DNA of 64,000 nt. It comes from Shewanella canadensis (GTDB lineage: Bacteria; Pseudomonadota; Gammaproteobacteria; Enterobacterales; Shewanellaceae). The position numbers and the translations under genes are program-made. Of the stretch, positions 53,766 to 64,000 are shown in pieces (within the stretch, counting starts at the first letter, position 1; every line of letters starts with the position of its first letter). The stretch covers positions 310,001 to 374,000 of the forward strand of contig NZ_RXNU01000001.1 in the NCBI RefSeq assembly GCF_003966225.1, in the 5' to 3' direction. The notes under the pieces were generated by a model. That model ran no database searches. It saw only the letters and a list, made by a program, of their open reading frames with translations, and was not told the DNA's origin.

Positions 53766-54309
53766 ATATTCCTTCAACCTGACTGGTTAATTGCACACTC
53801 TGAGCATTAAGGTCTGCGTAGAGTCCAACCCCTTTAATCTTAAAATCGCTACCTGTGATATAGATATCGCGATCCGATGTCATCACCATAGTATTTAGAT
53901 CTAATTCAAGGTAAGTCGTTTTAATTGTCTGAACAGGCTCTTCTGGGCTAATAGCATCAATAATAACATCCTTCTCCAGAATCACTTTACCCGATTTCTT
54001 GTTCAGTGTTCCCTTCGATGATCGAAGGCGCCATTGAGCTTGTCCCTTATCGGGGTAAACCAGATAGATGGGCTGTGTGAAGTAGGTCATGTTGGCCTCT
54101 TCAAAGTGCTCCATATGCGTCGCTGTAACCCGGCTATTAACCAGGCCTAACTCGTTATACTCTACGCTTCGCAGGTTATCGGCAACATAGTCCGGTCGAA
54201 GGCTGGCATCTATTGCCACCTCCTCTTCGCCTCTTTTCGATTGCACCTGCCAATAAAGTATTAAGGCCATACCAAAGAAAGCGATAATGGCCAGAGTCAC
54301 TCTGTTCAT
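53752..54309 (-). CDS. lptC: LPS export protein LptC
   Basis: A 185-residue bitopic protein: one N-terminal membrane helix (VTLAIIAFFGMALILYW) and a periplasmic LptC domain (NELGLVNSRVTATHMEHFEE; TKPIYLVYPDKGQAQWR-like region). It docks LptB2FG to LptA. It overlaps kdsC by 4 bases and lptA by 14 bases. Confidence 0.95.
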   Translation of the reverse strand: MNRVTLAIIAFFGMALILYWQVQSKRGEEEVAIDASLRPDYVADNLRSVEYNELGLVNSRVTATHMEHFEEANMTYFTQPIYLVYPDKGQAQWRLRSSKGTLNKKSGKVILEKDVIIDAISPEEPVQTIKTTYLELDLNTMVMTSDRDIYITGSDFKIKGVGLYADLNAQSVQLTSQVEGIYEAK

Positions 54310-54857
54310 ATACTCATTCCATGAGCGGTATCGAACTTATCCTGGCTGAGTAACAAAAGATCCGTCAATTCACGCAATGCACCGTGGCCACCACGAATAT
54401 GCGTGGTGAAGTCGACATGTTGCTTAACATAAGGGTGACCGTCGGCGACGCACACAGATAACCCCACCTGCCTCATCACCGGAAGATCGACCATGTCATC
54501 ACCAATATAGGCGACCTGTTCAGGGCTGACATTATAGAGAGCGAGCAGGTCCTGATATGGCACCATCTTGTCGTCTACACCTTGGTAGATATGGGTGATC
54601 CCAAGCGCTGTCATACGGTCTTCGACGATCTGAGATTTACGCCCTGTGATGATAGCGACGGGAATATCACTGGTCAGCAGAGACCTGACTCCGTAGCCGT
54701 CTCTGGTATGAAAGGTTTTCAGCTCTTCACCGCTGTTACTCATATAAACCAGGCCATCGGAGAAGACACCATCAACATCACAGATGAGTAACTTGATATT
54801 TTTTGCTTTTTGCCAAACATCTTCACTTATCGGACCGTAAAAACCTTGATGTGACAT
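54306..54857 (-). CDS. kdsC: Kdo 8-phosphate phosphatase
   Basis: A 183-residue HAD phosphatase with the nucleophile motif LLICDVDGVFSDG (Asp27 and Asp29 region), second motif AIITGRKSQIVEDR and third motif AYIGDDMVDLPVM. It has no cap domain, as is usual for tetrameric KdsC. It dephosphorylates Kdo-8-phosphate to Kdo, the inner-core sugar of LPS. Co-transcribed with kdsD and lptC. Confidence 0.95.
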   Translation of the reverse strand: MSHQGFYGPISEDVWQKAKNIKLLICDVDGVFSDGLVYMSNSGEELKTFHTRDGYGVRSLLTSDIPVAIITGRKSQIVEDRMTALGITHIYQGVDDKMVPYQDLLALYNVSPEQVAYIGDDMVDLPVMRQVGLSVCVADGHPYVKQHVDFTTHIRGGHGALRELTDLLLLSQDKFDTAHGMSI

Positions 54858-54944
54858 GTTAAGCGCCTCCCGCTTTGATTGTGCGTAAATGGTTCAATGT
54901 ACTGTAACACCTTGTCTGGCCGGCTAAATCGGGCTCTGACATGA

Positions 54945-55922
54945 TTAGATAACCCCAGCCTTTACCATATCCAGCATGTTTAATGCGCCAATTGGCTGTT
55001 CTAGCTCATCGATGACAATCAGGCCGTTAATGTCTTTCTCTTCCATCACTTTCAATGCTTCGGCTGCCAAAATATCTTCGGAAACGGTTACGCAACCTCT
55101 GCTCATGACATCACTTATCGAGGTCTTTCTCAGGTTGACGTCGGCGTCGATCACTCTGCGCAGATCACCATCGGTAAAGATACCGACGAGTTTATTATCA
55201 TCATCGACGACGGCCGTCATTCCCAGCCCTTTCTTTGAGATCTCATATAGCGCATCTGTGATACAGATATTATGGCTGACCAGAGGGAGCTCGGAAGCTT
55301 TATGCATAACATCGCTAACTTTAAGCAGTAATTTTCGGCCTAAGCTACCGCCTGGGTGTGATAGGGCAAAATCATCCTTGGTAAACCCTCTGGCCTGTAG
55401 CAGTGCGACGGACAGAGCATCTCCCATGACTAAGGTGGCTGTCGTGCTGGAGGTCGGTGCAAGCCCCAGAGGACAAGCCTCTTCCGGTACTTCGATACAC
55501 AGATGTACGATAGACAGCTTTGCCATATTTGATTCGGGCTTACCCGTTACGGCAATGATTGGCAGTCCCATTCGTTTGATCACCGGCATCAAGGTGAGAA
55601 TTTCACTGGCTTCACCTGAGTTGGAGATAGCTAAGATGATATCATTTTCACTTAGAACGCCAAGATCGCCGTGGCTGGCTTCACCTGGATGAACGAAGAA
55701 TGCGGGGGTGCCGGTACTGGCTAAGGTTGCCGAAATCTTATTACCGATATGTCCGGATTTGCCCATCCCCATCACGATGACCTTACCGGTACATTCGAGG
55801 ATCAGCCGACACGCCGTGGCAAACTCTGCAGAATCTACATATTGGTATAGATTATCGAGAGCATTTCGTTCGATATCGATAACATTTCTGCCCCATTGGC
55901 GTAATTGAGTTTCATCTACCAT
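54945..55922 (-). CDS. kdsD: Arabinose-5-phosphate isomerase
   Basis: A 325-residue enzyme with an SIS sugar-isomerase domain (VIVMGMGKSGHIGNKISATL; HPGEASHGDLGVLSENDIIL) and two C-terminal CBS domains (about residues 205-325). It converts ribulose-5-phosphate to arabinose-5-phosphate, the first step of Kdo synthesis. It precedes kdsC by about 90 bases in the minus-strand operon. Confidence 0.95.
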   Translation of the reverse strand: MVDETQLRQWGRNVIDIERNALDNLYQYVDSAEFATACRLILECTGKVIVMGMGKSGHIGNKISATLASTGTPAFFVHPGEASHGDLGVLSENDIILAISNSGEASEILTLMPVIKRMGLPIIAVTGKPESNMAKLSIVHLCIEVPEEACPLGLAPTSSTTATLVMGDALSVALLQARGFTKDDFALSHPGGSLGRKLLLKVSDVMHKASELPLVSHNICITDALYEISKKGLGMTAVVDDDNKLVGIFTDGDLRRVIDADVNLRKTSISDVMSRGCVTVSEDILAAEALKVMEEKDINGLIVIDELEQPIGALNMLDMVKAGVI

Positions 55923-55961
55923 TTTGATCTCTCTGTTGATTCGGCTTTATCACTCTCGGGA

Positions 55962-56921
55962 TTAAGCGAGAAAAAGGACTGCTTGGTACGCAACAAAAGT
56001 ACAAAGTAACACAACACCATGCCAAGGCTTTAATTGGCGAACGCGTCCACTAAGTAATATGAGAACAGCGAGAGCGCTGCTGGTTGCGAGTACCATATAA
56101 AAATCTCGCGTGCTGGCCGCGGCATCAACCTCTCCGGGAGCGATAATGCCAGGCAATGCCAGTACTGCGAGGATATTGAATAAGTTTGAGCCGACTATGT
56201 TACCTATGGCCAGATCGTCTTCTTTCTTGAGCACACCGGCTACACAGGCTGCAAGTTCGGGCAAGCTGGTACCGATAGCTATAATCGTCAGGCCTATCAC
56301 GAGGTCAGACAGGTGATAGGCTTTGGCAATGCCTACGGCTCCCTGTACCATCCAGTCCGCCGAAAGGGGTAATAATATGATGCCGACGACCAACCAGAGC
56401 ACAGCTTTATGTGTTGGGACTCCTTTAGGGATCTCGTCATCGGCTTCAACTTCTAGCGGATCATGATTCTTATTGGTTAATCCATGCCAGATAAGATAAC
56501 CCATGAGGATAAAAAACAGCCCCATCAGCATGAATCCTTCTATGCGGGTGAGAAAACCATCATGAAGGAAGTAGCCGGCAATCATCGTTGCACCGAGCAT
56601 CAACGGGATTTCACGCAGTAAGGTCTGAGAGCTGACTGAGATAGCGCCTAATAATGCAGTTATCCCTAAGATAAGAGTGATGTTGGCAACGTTTGATCCC
56701 AGTACATTACCGATGGCGGTATCTGTCATGCCTTCCATTGAAGCGGTTGCGGCAACGAACATCTCTGGGGCGGAGCTTCCCATCGCGACAATGGTCAGTC
56801 CTATCAACATTGGAGGAAGTCCGAGGTTTCTTGCAAAGGCTGCAGCGCCATAAACAAATTTGTCAGCACTCCAAACCAGGGCGCCCAATCCAGCGATAAG
56901 CATGAAAATATTAAATAACAT
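55962..56921 (-). CDS. CaCA-family calcium/sodium antiporter (YrbG-like)
   Basis: The ATG at 56921 (MLFNIFMLIAGLGALVWSAD) gives 319 residues; the frame extends 24 codons upstream but lacks membrane-protein character there. The two alpha-repeats are seen as VAMGSSAPEMFVAATASMEG with GNVLGSNVANI, and IAIGTSLPELAACVAGVLKK with GNIVGSNLFNI, each bearing the ion-binding Glu. Ten helices. It exchanges Ca2+ for Na+ or H+. It is the first gene of the kds/lpt operon and diverges from mlaF. Confidence 0.93.
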   Translation of the reverse strand: MLFNIFMLIAGLGALVWSADKFVYGAAAFARNLGLPPMLIGLTIVAMGSSAPEMFVAATASMEGMTDTAIGNVLGSNVANITLILGITALLGAISVSSQTLLREIPLMLGATMIAGYFLHDGFLTRIEGFMLMGLFFILMGYLIWHGLTNKNHDPLEVEADDEIPKGVPTHKAVLWLVVGIILLPLSADWMVQGAVGIAKAYHLSDLVIGLTIIAIGTSLPELAACVAGVLKKEDDLAIGNIVGSNLFNILAVLALPGIIAPGEVDAAASTRDFYMVLATSSALAVLILLSGRVRQLKPWHGVVLLCTFVAYQAVLFLA

Positions 56922-57186
56922 CAAATTACATTCTGAAGATAGTCTGACGCGCATTTTCGCTGGAAATGAGCAAAATTGAAAGTATTGAGGCAAGATAGTG
57001 TCGATTCAGTTGTACCGAATAGGGCAATTACGTACAATTTGCCTCTTTTCTTTCGTCAGACTTCCCAATTATTGTGGAATGTGCGCGATATGAGATCATA
57101 AAGATGAGACAACAAAAAGCATTGAGTGTTTCTTTGTCTTTCGTCTGACGAGTCGTCTTCTCACCCTTTGCATAAATGGAAGTGAA

Positions 57187-58002
57187 ATGAATCACCAGGT
57201 GTCAATCGAGCCGAAACCATTGGTTGAAATTCAGAATTTGAATTTCAGCAGGGGTGAGCATGTCATTTTTGATGATATCAGCCTGTCTATCCCCAAGGGG
57301 AAGGTTACCGCCATCATGGGGCCCAGTGGGATTGGTAAAACGACCCTGTTGAAATTAATGGGTGGTCAGCTGAACCCTGATTCTGGGCGTGTGTTATTTG
57401 ATGGGCAAGATGTACATAGGTGCAACCGGGAAGAGTTGTTCAATATGCGTAAACGAATGAGCATGTTGTTTCAAAGTGGTGCACTTTTTACCGATATGAA
57501 TGTGTTCGACAATGTCGCGTTTGCATTAAGGGAGCACTCAGGTTTATCTGAGGAGATCATTAAGCGAATTGTACTGATGAAACTTGAAGCCGTCGGACTG
57601 CGAGGCACGGCATCTATGATGCCCAGTGAGCTTTCCGGAGGAATGCAACGCAGAGCAGCCCTTGCCAGAGCGATAGCGCTCGAGCCTGAGATGGTGATGT
57701 ACGATGAACCTTTTGCCGGTCAAGATCCTGTCTCTATGGGGGTCCTGGTTAAATTGATCAGTGAGCTGTCTGATGCGCTTCAATTAACGTCGGTGGTTAT
57801 CTCTCATGATGTACAAGAGGTACTGAGTATTGCCGATTATGTTTATGTGATGGCCGATAAGCGAATCATAGCTCACGGGACTCCACTTGAGTTAAAAAAT
57901 GCTGACAATCCTCAATTGAAACAGTTTATTGGCGGAGAACCTGATGGTCCGGTCCCGTTCCATTTTCCTGCTGAAGATTACCAAAAGGAGTTAGTAGGCT
58001 AG
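57187..58002 (+). CDS. mlaF: Phospholipid transport ATPase MlaF
   Basis: A 271-residue ABC ATPase with Walker A MGPSGIGKTT, signature LSGGMQRRAALARAI and Walker B MVMYDEPFAGQDP, plus the longer C-terminal tail that MlaF uses for contact with its partner. It powers phospholipid transfer between outer and inner membrane with MlaE, MlaD, MlaB and periplasmic MlaC. It heads a plus-strand operon running through murA. Confidence 0.96.
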   Translation: MNHQVSIEPKPLVEIQNLNFSRGEHVIFDDISLSIPKGKVTAIMGPSGIGKTTLLKLMGGQLNPDSGRVLFDGQDVHRCNREELFNMRKRMSMLFQSGALFTDMNVFDNVAFALREHSGLSEEIIKRIVLMKLEAVGLRGTASMMPSELSGGMQRRAALARAIALEPEMVMYDEPFAGQDPVSMGVLVKLISELSDALQLTSVVISHDVQEVLSIADYVYVMADKRIIAHGTPLELKNADNPQLKQFIGGEPDGPVPFHFPAEDYQKELVG

Positions 58003-58066
58003 CGATGATGGAGATAAATCACATTTTCTATTATAAGTGTCATTGCATCATTCATAGGAGTGGTCA

Positions 58067-58849
58067 ATGAATATGACTAATCAACTGGCGAGTCTTGGTC
58101 GACTGACCATAGATTTTGTTGTCGGACTCGGGCGTGCAGGTTTAATGCTGTGGGGAGCGATAGCACGTAAACCCAGGATTAAAGGCTTCCCATTATTTGT
58201 TAAGCAGTTATACGTTGTCGGTGTGCAATCGATGGTGTTGATTTTTGTTTCGGGACTTTTCATTGGCATGGTGTTAGCCCTTCAGGGCTATAACATCTTA
58301 GTCGGTTTTGGTACCGAAGAGAGCCTGGGTCCGATGGTGGCCTTGAGTCTCCTGCGAGAGTTAGGTCCCGTGGTGACAGCGTTGTTATTTGCGGGCCGCG
58401 CCGGATCGGCACTCACTGCAGAAATTGGTTTGATGAAGAGTACCGAACAGCTGTCGAGTCTGGAGATGATGGCTATCGATCCTCTGAGACAGATTATTGC
58501 ACCCAGATTTTGGGCCGGAGTGGTGAGTCTGCCTCTGTTAGCCCTAATATTTACCGCCGTGGGGATCTATGGCGGACATGTGGTGGGAGTCGAATGGAAA
58601 GGGATAGATAGCGGAAGTTTCTGGTCGATTCTTCAGGCGTCTGTCGAGTGGCGAGAAGACATAGTTAATTGCATAATTAAGAGTCTGGTATTTGCTGTGG
58701 TTGTGACTTGGATAGCTCTGTATCGAGGCTATCGGGTTATTCCTAACCCCGAAGGGATCAGCAAGGCAACAACGCAAACAGTGGTTCAGTCTAGCTTGGC
58801 CGTATTGGCGTTGGACTTCTTGCTTACCGCAGTGATGTTTGGTCGTTAA
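58067..58849 (+). CDS. mlaE: Phospholipid transport permease MlaE
   Basis: A 260-residue inner-membrane permease with five to six helices. [20 protein letters not shown], then [20 protein letters not shown] and [20 protein letters not shown] are hallmark MlaE segments. It forms the core of the MlaFEDB complex. It lies 64 bases after mlaF. Confidence 0.96.
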   Translation: MNMTNQLASLGRLTIDFVVGLGRAGLMLWGAIARKPRIKGFPLFVKQLYVVGVQSMVLIFVSGLFIGMVLALQGYNILVGFGTEESLGPMVALSLLRELGPVVTALLFAGRAGSALTAEIGLMKSTEQLSSLEMMAIDPLRQIIAPRFWAGVVSLPLLALIFTAVGIYGGHVVGVEWKGIDSGSFWSILQASVEWREDIVNCIIKSLVFAVVVTWIALYRGYRVIPNPEGISKATTQTVVQSSLAVLALDFLLTAVMFGR

Positions 58850-58884
58850 TGGATGATATTCAAACCTAGAGTGGAAATGAGAGA

Positions 58885-59355
58885 ATGTTAACTCGAAAAA
58901 TTGAAGTTTTAGTGGGGCTATTTCTATTGTCAGGATTTGCCGCATTTTTAGTCTTAGTCTTTAATGTGGCTAATATTGAAGTAAAGACGGGAGATAGTAG
59001 CTATACCCTCTATGCTAAGTTCAGTAACATTGGCGGCTTGAAAGTTCGTTCGCCGGTTAAAGTCGGCGGTGTGGTTGTGGGCCGAGTGAGTGCGATTAAA
59101 CTGGATTCGTCTGAATTAGTGCCCATTGTCGAGCTGTCGATGGATAAAGAGTTTAATCAGTTTCCTGAGACGAGTAGTTTATCTATTTTGACCTCTGGAT
59201 TACTCGGTGAACAGTTTTTAGGCCTGACTCCAGGGTTTGAGGATGAGGATATTGCCATGTTAGTCGATGGCGATCGTATTGATGATACTCATTCCGCACT
59301 CGTGCTGGAAGATCTGATAGGTCAGTTCCTGTATAGCACCTCTTCAAAGGATTAA
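58885..59355 (+). CDS. mlaD: MCE-domain lipid-binding protein MlaD
   Basis: A 156-residue protein with an N-terminal membrane anchor (LVGLFLLSGFAAFLVLVF) and one MCE domain (about residues 39-118, YTLYAKFSNIGGLKVRSPVK; LTSGLLGEQFLGLTPG). Six copies form a ring with a hydrophobic pore that passes phospholipids to MlaC. Length is a little shorter than E. coli MlaD. Confidence 0.95.
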   Translation: MLTRKIEVLVGLFLLSGFAAFLVLVFNVANIEVKTGDSSYTLYAKFSNIGGLKVRSPVKVGGVVVGRVSAIKLDSSELVPIVELSMDKEFNQFPETSSLSILTSGLLGEQFLGLTPGFEDEDIAMLVDGDRIDDTHSALVLEDLIGQFLYSTSSKD

Positions 59356-59358
59356 GAG

Positions 59359-60021
59359 ATGAGAATATATAATCACATAAATAAGTTAGCGGCTTTACTT
59401 CTACTGATGGTTTTCAGTGCTTCAGCTCATTATGAAGACTCGGAAGTGAACACCATGGATCCCTATGATATGGTGGAAGCGGTTGCAAATAGGACTTTTG
59501 ACAGATTTTATCATGATATTGACATAATTAAGACCAATCCTGACCACCTTAAGGTGATAGTCTCGGATGAGTTGATGCCTTATATTGATTATAAGTATGC
59601 TTCCTACAAGGTTATGGGGACTTACTTAAAGAAGACAACCAAAGAGCAGAGGGAACGCTTCGTTACCGCGTTTCAGGGGTATTTGATCTCAACCTATGCT
59701 CAAGCGTTTACCGAATACACTGATCAGAAAATTAAATTTGCCCCGCCGGCAGATTTTACCCATGAAAAGATGGTGAATGTGAATGTACTGCTAGTCGATG
59801 CGGGTCGTCCTCCAATTAAACTGCAGTTCAGAGTTCGCCGTTTGAAAGATGATAGCTGGAAGGCGTTCGACCTTGTGGCTGAAGGGGTGAGTCTACTTGC
59901 ATCGAAAAGCTCTGAAATATCGAACCTCATCCGTCAAAAGGGCATCGATACTGTGATCCTTGATCTGGAGCAACGTAATCAAGGACATATTATTCGAGAT
60001 CCCAAAGGGAAAAAGGTTTAA
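59359..60021 (+). CDS. mlaC: Periplasmic phospholipid shuttle MlaC
   Basis: A 220-residue protein with a signal peptide ending FSASA and the MlaC (Ttg2D) fold: PYDMVEAVANRTFDRFYHDI, DYKYASYKVMGTYLKKTTKE and LVAEGVSLLASKSSEISNLI. It carries single phospholipids between MlaA at the outer membrane and MlaD. It starts 3 bases after mlaD and ends 1 base before mlaB. Confidence 0.95.
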   Translation: MRIYNHINKLAALLLLMVFSASAHYEDSEVNTMDPYDMVEAVANRTFDRFYHDIDIIKTNPDHLKVIVSDELMPYIDYKYASYKVMGTYLKKTTKEQRERFVTAFQGYLISTYAQAFTEYTDQKIKFAPPADFTHEKMVNVNVLLVDAGRPPIKLQFRVRRLKDDSWKAFDLVAEGVSLLASKSSEISNLIRQKGIDTVILDLEQRNQGHIIRDPKGKKV

Positions 60022-60324
60022 GTGGCAGAATTTATTGAAGATGGTGTGGTGTGTCGAGTAAGCGGCCGCTTATCTCAAGTTGAAGTTGTGAGACTTTGGC
60101 GTGAGAGAGACACCTTAATGAGTAAAAATATTCAAGTTATCGATTTGTCAGCATTGTCCTACAGTGATAGTGCCGGGGTTGCTTTTCTATTAGAGCTGCT
60201 AAGCTTGGCTAAGGCTGAAAACAGAAAACTTGTGCTGACCTCGCCATCGACTCAATTATTAAAATTAATCGGTTTATATGATTTAGAACTCTTCTTCAGC
60301 GAAGAAGCATTACAAGGTAAATAG
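60022..60324 (+). CDS. mlaB: STAS-domain subunit MlaB
   Basis: A 100-residue STAS-domain protein starting with GTG directly after the mlaC stop. The conserved turn VIDLSALSYSDSAGVAFLLE includes the Ser/Thr region of the family. It binds MlaF and is needed for complex stability and activity. Confidence 0.92.
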   Translation: MAEFIEDGVVCRVSGRLSQVEVVRLWRERDTLMSKNIQVIDLSALSYSDSAGVAFLLELLSLAKAENRKLVLTSPSTQLLKLIGLYDLELFFSEEALQGK

Positions 60325-60328
60325 AACC

Positions 60329-61892
<1,564 letters not shown>

Positions 61893-61916
61893 CCTGATTT
61901 TTTTGCTGTTTAATCT

Positions 61917-61951
61917 AAAGCCATTGATGATCTCATCGATGGCTTTTTTAT
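61917..61951 (+). terminator. Terminator after murA
   Basis: AAAGCCATTGATGA and TCATCGATGGCTTT pair with one G-T wobble around a 2-base centre and run into T residues. Confidence 0.88.
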
Positions 61952-62041
61952 TGCCGCTGAATTCTCGCTGAGCGATCACATCTTTATATCGATTAGTATT
62001 AGATCACTATGATTTTAAGCTTTTTGTGGTAAGTTCAGACT

Positions 62042-63442
62042 ATGCCGACATTTATCACCTTTAATATTTATCTCTTCTATGGCCTGGTCTTTTTTTCTAT
62101 AGGCTGTGTGGTTGTGTTTCGAAATTTTAAATATAGCCAACTTAAAATTGCGCCAATCCTCTGGGCCCTGGCACTGTTTGGCTTCTCCCATGCTTTTCAC
62201 GAATGGTCAGAGCTATACCTTCTGGAATTTAGCGGGGATATTCCCGGTAAGTATCACATGATGGCCGAGTGGCTCAGGCTCTTAAAGCTGTTTCTATCCT
62301 ATGCATCTTTGATGGTGTTTGCCTGGTTATTGTTTGGTATCGGCTCCAAGTGGGTCGCTAAGGTTGGACAGAGTGTGGTCATCGTGATGTGTTTAGCGTA
62401 CTTAGTGACGGTTGTTTACTACTCGCACGCTATCTATCTCGCCGATAACACTTTTTTGGAAGCAACATTTTACACCCGACTATTTCTGGGTTTCGGCAGT
62501 GCTTTGTTAGCCGCAATCGGGATTGCATTATATGGCTATAACCTGATGAAGGAGCAGCATGAATATGGCAGTTACTTTATCGCTACGGGCGTTGGTCTGC
62601 TTTGCTATGGGGTGCTGTCGGGATTAGTCCCAACTGATCTACACCATAGTGTTCCCGTATTTAGAACCTTGGCTGGTGCATTGATTCTTATCACCCTGTT
62701 TAAGGCATTGAAGGTTTTCGATATTGAGAAGGAGCTGGCAACCGAAGCAAAGCTTAAACGTGCTATCGAAGCCGATAAATATAAGGCGATAGGTCATTTG
62801 GCCATGGGGATGGCTCATGAGATCAATAACCCCTTAGCTTCATCGACGTTAGCGCTGGATATTCTGCAGCGAAAATCACCCGAGTTTGATGAACAGCAAC
62901 TCAAGTATATCGAGCGTATCAGTTTAGGCATCGAGCGCGCCTCAGAGATCAGTAAAGAGTTACTCGCCTACGCACGCCCTGCAACAGGGAATGCCTCTAT
63001 CGTCTCTTTGCCCGAAGTCATTAAGGCCTCCATCCATCTCTTGTCACATAAGCATCATGGACACAGGATCAATATTGATTGTGATGAAGGGATCACCATG
63101 ATGGGGCAGAAGGTTAAATTGGAGGAGTTGCTGATTAACCTACTCACCAACGCCATAGATGCAACGCAGTCCGGTAGTGACATCTCCATCGTGGCTAGTG
63201 AGTCGGAGAAACATGTCATGTTATCTGTTGAGGATTGGGGGACTGGGATGGACAGTGAAAGTCAGTCCAGAGCAACTGAGCTCTTCTATTCAACCAAGCC
63301 AATAGGTCAGGGGACAGGGCTTGGTTTGGCGATCTGTGAGCAGATTGTCACACTACATCAGGGCGAGATGACCATTAAAAGTGAGCTTGGGCGTGGAACT
63401 AGAATCGAAATGCGTTTCTTGAGATCTGAATGTGTTTCTTGA
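62042..63442 (+). CDS. Sensor histidine kinase with 7-helix membrane input domain
   Basis: A 466-residue kinase. The N-terminal half has about seven membrane helices (residues 5-222), with FSHAFHEWSELYLLEF resembling a buried sensor motif with His residues, and no large periplasmic loop. The cytoplasmic part has His259 in GMAHEINNPLASS (the NtrB/AtoS/ZraS type of phospho-acceptor box), N-box NLLTNAIDATQSG and glycine box GQGTGLGLAICEQIV. The H-E-I-N-N-P motif usually pairs with an NtrC-type regulator, and one begins 185 bases downstream. Signal unknown. Confidence 0.9.
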   Translation: MPTFITFNIYLFYGLVFFSIGCVVVFRNFKYSQLKIAPILWALALFGFSHAFHEWSELYLLEFSGDIPGKYHMMAEWLRLLKLFLSYASLMVFAWLLFGIGSKWVAKVGQSVVIVMCLAYLVTVVYYSHAIYLADNTFLEATFYTRLFLGFGSALLAAIGIALYGYNLMKEQHEYGSYFIATGVGLLCYGVLSGLVPTDLHHSVPVFRTLAGALILITLFKALKVFDIEKELATEAKLKRAIEADKYKAIGHLAMGMAHEINNPLASSTLALDILQRKSPEFDEQQLKYIERISLGIERASEISKELLAYARPATGNASIVSLPEVIKASIHLLSHKHHGHRINIDCDEGITMMGQKVKLEELLINLLTNAIDATQSGSDISIVASESEKHVMLSVEDWGTGMDSESQSRATELFYSTKPIGQGTGLGLAICEQIVTLHQGEMTIKSELGRGTRIEMRFLRSECVS

Positions 63443-63627
63443 TAGCAGGTAGTTAAGTATTCAATTAACTGTTTTACAAGCTGTTTGTTGTTTTTATGCG
63501 TAGATATTGAACGTATGAGTCAAACATCAGAGTCTTCTCAATAACTTGAGGTCGGACAGGACGTTATCTTTGAAATTTGATATGGTTTTGCATCTGAAAT
63601 AAGTGTCCGTTTTTTAAGGGGTGGTGG

Positions 63628-64000
63628 ATGACGCGAGTGTTAATTGCAGAGGATGATGAGGATCTTCGCACAAATATGGTCGATATTCTCGAGCTTGAAG
63701 GTTTCGATGTGATCGCCGTTCCCAGCGCCGAGGATGCCATCTTTGCCTGTCAAAGCCACTCTTTTGATATCGCATTAATGGATCTGGTGATGTCCGGAAT
63801 GACGGGTGTTGAGGCCATTTCGAATCTGAGACAGGAAAATCCTTTTATGGCTGTGGTGATTGTCACGGCCTACGCCACCGTCGACACTGCGGTGGATGCG
63901 ATGAAGAAAGGGGCCGACAGTGTGCTGACTAAGCCGTTTAAGAGTGTCGATCTCGTTATGACCATACGGCGTAGTATCGCCGAAAAGCAGCTACTGAAAT
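63628..64000 (+). CDS. NtrC-family response regulator (3' end outside window)
   Basis: The ATG at 63628 follows AAGGGGTGG. The visible 124 residues are a complete receiver domain: acidic AEDDED (residues 7-12), phospho-site Asp52 in IALMDLVMSGMTG, Thr in VIVTAYATVD and Lys in VLTKPFKSVD. Spacing and the AYATVDTAVDAMKKGA segment are typical of NtrC/AtoC-type regulators with a sigma-54 AAA domain, which would lie outside the window. It pairs with the upstream kinase. Confidence 0.85.
   Translation, partial: MTRVLIAEDDEDLRTNMVDILELEGFDVIAVPSAEDAIFACQSHSFDIALMDLVMSGMTGVEAISNLRQENPFMAVVIVTAYATVDTAVDAMKKGADSVLTKPFKSVDLVMTIRRSIAEKQLLK

Noticed and set aside
54976..55692. 238-codon plus-strand frame opposite kdsD
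   Set aside because: It is fully antisense to a strongly supported gene and its composition (Ser/Leu-rich) is typical of a shadow frame.

Overview
The window looks like a chromosomal segment of a marine Shewanella or a close gammaproteobacterial relative. The basis is protein content recognised by eye: a pentaheme NrfA nitrite reductase, a flavin-dependent UrdA-type urocanate reductase with its own ApbE, an NhaD sodium/proton antiporter, and the conserved gammaproteobacterial kdsD-kdsC-lptCAB-rpoN-hpf-ptsN-rapZ-ptsO and mlaFEDCB-ibaG-murA blocks. I cannot name the species. I see no rRNA, tRNA, CRISPR array, prophage or intact insertion sequence.

Layout. 1-9.7 kb holds single-gene units: the end of a cysteine-synthase-like gene, a LysR regulator with a perfect T-N11-A operator facing a decayed small gene, nhaD, ppiB, pldA, a DMT exporter facing a MarR regulator with two 16-bp operators, a lone receiver protein, a FUSC protein and an Hsp20. 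9.85-10.13 kb is an array of hairpins whose minus-strand loops nearly all carry GGA. 10.5-13.2 kb is nnrS-nrfA (nitrite ammonification and NO stress). 13.3-15.3 kb is an MFS gene and a T-rich gap. 15.35-22.3 kb is a putative urocanate respiration locus: LuxR-type regulator, response regulator, histidine kinase, Tsx/OmpK-like porin, UrdA and ApbE. 23.2-26.6 kb is a compact pstSCAB phosphate transporter. 26.7-40.4 kb is a mixture: AraC regulator, alkylsulfatase, fumC, an rRNA-type methyltransferase, a small hydrolase, rarD, an FG-GAP protein, a DUF4397 lipoprotein, an XRE regulator and a glycine-zipper lipoprotein. 40.6-45.5 kb is a two-component system facing a GtrB/GT39/GtrA-type envelope glycosylation module. 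45.7-47.3 kb has an OmpA-like lipoprotein and a ModA-like binding protein. 47.4-57 kb (minus strand) is mgtE, the nitrogen-PTS/rpoN group, the Lpt genes, Kdo synthesis genes and a CaCA antiporter. 57.2-61.9 kb (plus strand) is mlaFEDCB-ibaG-murA. The window ends in a histidine kinase and a partial response regulator.

Two things stand out. First, at four unrelated genes (marR, pstS, the methyltransferase, the glycine-zipper lipoprotein) there is a short, divergent second copy of the gene's own end just outside it. At the three 3' cases the echo keeps the reading frame and the stop codon. At the methyltransferase, ten codons carry five differences, all synonymous. This looks like a scar of allele replacement between diverged relatives. 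Second, the 9.85-10.13 kb array has different stem sequences that remain self-complementary around NNGGA loops, as expected of a structured RNA that could bind a CsrA/RsmA-type protein.
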